Assembly (NCBI GenBank): GCA_902594005.1
Contig: CACJKN010000006.1
Span: forward strand, 1 to 59,843
Source of the DNA: an uncultured SAR86 cluster bacterium
Lineage (GTDB): Bacteria; Pseudomonadota; Gammaproteobacteria; Magnimaribacterales; D2472
Length of the DNA stretch: 59,843 nucleotides
Reading direction: 5' to 3'
This document shows positions 58,234-59,843 of this stretch, piece after piece. A model generated the notes under the pieces. The model had not been told where the DNA came from, ran no database searches, and worked only from the letters and a program-made list of their open reading frames with translations. A program made the translations under genes and the position numbers. Position 1 is the first letter of the stretch, and every line of letters begins with the position of its first letter.

Positions 58234-58245
58234 CCGAATAACTAA
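58234..58245. repeat. 12-bp direct repeat, right copy
   Basis: CCGAATAACTAA, identical to 54141-54152, lying 10 bp from the tRNA/tmRNA-like 3' fragment. It may mark the right end of an inner insertion. Confidence 0.45.
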
Positions 58246-58302
58246 AAGATAAAACACGAACTATAACGGATATAGAGCGAACATAAGACTTTTAACTGGT
58301 TG

Positions 58303-58323
58303 TGACATAACTTCATGACATAA
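58303..58323. repeat. Short tandem TGACATAA motif
   Basis: TGACATAA occurs at 58303-58310 and 58316-58323, spaced 13 bp start to start, within the untranslated right end of the putative island. Paired short direct repeats near attachment sites can be integrase arm sites, but chance is not excluded. Confidence 0.25.
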
Positions 58324-58394
58324 ATGCGAAAAATTGCTAATATTTAGGAAGCAAAATCCTGGAACTGTTGCTACAATGCCACTTCTAACGATTC

Positions 58395-58484
58395 GGAGAG
58401 TTGGCTGAGTGGTCGAAAGCGCCTCCCTGCTAAGGAGGTATACGGGTAACTGTATCGAGGGTTCGAATCCCTCACTCTCCGCCA
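58395..58484 (+). tRNA. tRNA-Ser(GCT)
   Basis: Intact 90-nt class II tRNA: acceptor GGAGAGT/ACTCTCC with G discriminator and encoded CCA, anticodon stem-loop CTCCCTGCTAAGGAG (GCT), long variable arm TACGGGTAACTGTA and T-arm GAGGGTTCGAATCCCTC. Its 5' half is duplicated at 54083-54123. Confidence 0.97.
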
Positions 58485-58500
58485 TTTTTTGGAGAAAAAT

Positions 58501-58866
58501 ATGAATGATAATGAAATGATAAGGGATTGTATTCAGTTATATTTTGATGGATGTTATGAGTCAGATCCTGAAAAAATTAAAGCTTCTTTTAATCCAAATG
58601 CTTCCATAACAGGGTATCTCCCAGATGGTTTTCATGAAATGAGTGTTGATGATTTTGCAGGTTTTGTAGCATCACAACAACCATCACCGATGGAAAATGG
58701 TGATGAAAAGATGTTAGAAATTCTTTCATGTGAAGTTTATGGAAATACTGCAGCTGTTAAAGTTAGAGAAGCATACCTAGGAATGATTTTTGTAGACTGC
58801 TTATCCTTTTTAAAAAAAGATGATGAATGGAAAATTTATACAAAGCTTTTCCATGTTGAATCTTAA
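58501..58866 (+). CDS. NTF2-like (SnoaL/lumazine-binding type) protein
   Basis: 121-aa protein with the cone-shaped NTF2-like fold pattern: 'IRDCIQLYFDGCYESDPEKIKASFNPNASITGY' followed by strands ending 'AAVKVREAYLGMIFVDCLSFLKKDDEWKIYTKLFH'. It resembles the putative lumazine-binding subgroup. I chose ATG 58501, which has GGAG 7 nt upstream, over the TTG at 58489. It begins 16 bp after tRNA-Ser. There is no signal peptide. Catalytic or binding role unknown. Confidence 0.75.
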   Translation: MNDNEMIRDCIQLYFDGCYESDPEKIKASFNPNASITGYLPDGFHEMSVDDFAGFVASQQPSPMENGDEKMLEILSCEVYGNTAAVKVREAYLGMIFVDCLSFLKKDDEWKIYTKLFHVES

Positions 58867-58909
58867 TAGCACTTTAAAAATCAGTTAATATAATCTTTTG
58901 GAGAGTATT

Positions 58910-59755
58910 ATGAAAAAATTATTATTATTATCTTTCGTTTCGTTTCTTTTTGTAGGTTGCTCAACTGAACAAGCCTCAAATAAATTAGAAACATTTAACG
59001 GAGAATCAATTTTTGTTGAATTTATGCCATGTCAAGCTGGTCCAGACTACTCGGTTGAGAATATGCAAAAAATGATAAGTGAATGGCAAAGTTTACTAAC
59101 TGCAGATGATTTAAAAGGTGCATGGGGTTATGCTCCAGCTTCAGAATCAAATGCATTTGGAAATACCGGTTGGTGGGAGCTTAATTGGTCCTCACAAGAA
59201 GCCGCAAATGCAGCATGGTCTCAATGGGTTTCCAATGCGGAAGCATTAGCATGGACTGAGAAATATGAAAGTGTTTTATCTTGCGATGCCGAAAGTAGAA
59301 ATGCCTTGGATGCAATTTTTCCAGTTGAAGCAGATCATTTTGGAGCTCTTCCAGAGAGTGGATATTTTTACAGTGAGTTTTATCATTGTTTTTACAACGA
59401 AGGTTCCTCTAAAGCGGATGCAGTAGCATTCTTGCCTAAGTATACTGCGGGAGTATATGAAAATACTGATGGCTTTGATGGGACATCTTTTCATTATGGC
59501 AACTACTATGCTCAACTAAATGAAGATGGCTCTCATACAGAAGAAGGAATAGATTTTCTATGGGCAAGCTTTACAAATAGCGAAGCATCGATGGTTAAGG
59601 TAAACGAAGTATTTGAAGCTAATATGAGATCAATTCTTTTTCCTCAGTTTAGTGAATTTGCTAGCTGCAGAGATGATGTTGTAGATATTTATCATGGCTG
59701 GACTTTCTACAATAGTGAGCAAAAAGATTTCGTACCAGATTTCTCAAGCTATTAA
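58910..59755 (+). CDS. Lipoprotein with two similar domains, unknown function
   Basis: 281-aa lipoprotein: signal 'LLLLSFVSFLFVGCSTEQ' with lipobox Cys at residue 17. The mature part looks like two diverged copies of one ~115-residue unit, starting 'SIFVEFMPCQAGPDYSVENMQKMISEW' and 'YFYSEFYHCFYNEGSSKADAVAFLPKY'. Both later carry a Trp-rich middle and a 'SCDAESRN' / 'SCRDDVVD' end, so each unit has paired cysteines. The pattern resembles small dimeric alpha/beta-barrel (EthD/ABM-like) domains, but this is only a guess. A GGAGAG ribosome binding site precedes the ATG. A strong terminator follows. Confidence 0.7.
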   Translation: MKKLLLLSFVSFLFVGCSTEQASNKLETFNGESIFVEFMPCQAGPDYSVENMQKMISEWQSLLTADDLKGAWGYAPASESNAFGNTGWWELNWSSQEAANAAWSQWVSNAEALAWTEKYESVLSCDAESRNALDAIFPVEADHFGALPESGYFYSEFYHCFYNEGSSKADAVAFLPKYTAGVYENTDGFDGTSFHYGNYYAQLNEDGSHTEEGIDFLWASFTNSEASMVKVNEVFEANMRSILFPQFSEFASCRDDVVDIYHGWTFYNSEQKDFVPDFSSY

Positions 59756-59774
59756 AAAATCCTACTTTTATCTT

Positions 59775-59801
59775 AAAAAGCCACCTTTGGGTGGCTTTTT
59801 T
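59775..59801 (+). terminator. Rho-independent terminator
   Basis: AAAAAGCCACC-TTT-GGGTGGCTTTTTT: an A-tract, a GC-rich stem and a T-run just after the lipoprotein gene. It is the clearest intrinsic terminator in the window. Confidence 0.9.
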
Positions 59802-59843
59802 ATTGAATTTATTAATTAAATCATTAGGTAGTAGATCATGGCA

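Larger units (their letters stand above)
54124..58433. mobile_element. Putative decayed integrative element / cargo island at tRNA-Ser(GCT)
   Basis: About 4.3 kb lies between the duplicated 5' halves of tRNA-Ser. It holds a probable tyrosine-recombinase C-terminal remnant at its left end, one giant lipoprotein gene and a tRNA/tmRNA 3'-end-like fragment. A 12-bp repeat brackets the lipoprotein gene. Flanks are core genes, and the alaS-lysC-tRNA-Ser neighbourhood is conserved elsewhere. No intact integrase or transposase is present, so movement would need help in trans. The boundaries are inferred from the tRNA repeat. Confidence 0.55.

Noticed and set aside
58261-58485. 74-aa minus-strand ORF 'MAESEGFEPSIQLPVYLL..' over tRNA-Ser
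   Set aside because: Its N-terminal third is the antisense of the intact tRNA-Ser gene, a classic source of phantom proteins; the remainder has no recognisable motif.
58196-58540. Complete tmRNA or tRNA on the minus strand
   Set aside because: Only a 3'-end-like segment is present. The T-stem is imperfect, no complementary acceptor 5' half occurs at tRNA or tmRNA distance, and tRNA-Ser occupies the space.
1-59843. CRISPR arrays, toxin-antitoxin pairs, restriction systems or retrons
   Set aside because: I read for regularly spaced repeats and for the relevant gene families and saw none.

Overview
The window looks like chromosomal DNA from an AT-rich, tightly packed gammaproteobacterium with a streamlined, probably marine genome. 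A SAR86-like relative is one candidate, but I infer this only from base composition, compactness and gene order. Gene order is partly shared with Pseudomonas-type genomes: leuC-leuD-leuB-asd-fimV-truA-trpF..accD-(SPOR protein)-cvpA-purF, and alaS-lysC..tRNA-Ser(GCT). Almost everything is core metabolism and information processing. Genes commonly overlap by 1-15 bases, and several mid-operon genes start with TTG right behind the upstream stop codon.

Layout. 0-5 kb: nitronate monooxygenase-like enzyme, RraA-like protein, PlsC-type acyltransferase and two translationally coupled acyl-CoA dehydrogenases. 5-11.6 kb: nadK-glpG-galU-pyrD-(small membrane protein)-topA. 11.6-14.7 kb: a small conserved ORF, then lexA divergent from a 5'-nucleotidase-thrH-queH run; a canonical LexA box lies between them. 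14.7-18.6 kb: methylcitrate cycle prpB-prpC-(DUF4399 secreted protein)-prpD. The aconitase B that can complete the cycle is at 31.6-34.2 kb. 18.6-31.6 kb: one long biosynthetic run (aroC, leuCDB, asd, fimV-like, truA, trpFBA, accD, SPOR protein, cvpA, purF). 34-40 kb: DUF1289 protein, SOS-controlled umuDC with its own LexA box, lpxH, ppiB, sulfotransferase, small secreted protein, arsC, CIA30-like protein and tRNA-Asn. 40-54 kb: uvrB, purL, two NUDIX hydrolases, gamma-carbonic-anhydrase-like protein, SDR, alaS, lysC (frameshifted in this sequence) and a dihydroorotase.

The only clearly accessory region is about 54.08-58.43 kb. The 5' half of tRNA-Ser(GCT) is duplicated, and the intact gene lies 4.3 kb further on. 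Between the copies are what looks like the last ~36 codons of a tyrosine recombinase, one very large multidomain surface lipoprotein gene, and a fragment resembling a tRNA/tmRNA 3' end. A 12-bp direct repeat brackets the lipoprotein gene. I read this as a decayed integrative element or cargo island in tRNA-Ser. After it come an NTF2-like protein, a duplicated-domain lipoprotein and a strong terminator.

Most useful oddities: the split tRNA-Ser island with its cupredoxin/cadherin/propeller lipoprotein; a UmuD whose catalytic lysine position is arginine; several transcription-unit starts with a TATAAT-like box only 6-9 nt before the start codon (possible leaderless mRNAs); a TrpA with Glu at the catalytic Asp60 position; and a one-base lysC frameshift in an A7 run. 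I found no CRISPR array, no complete transposase or integrase and no recognisable defence system. Bases 1-84 hold no gene I can recognise, and a possible next gene begins at the ATG at 59838.
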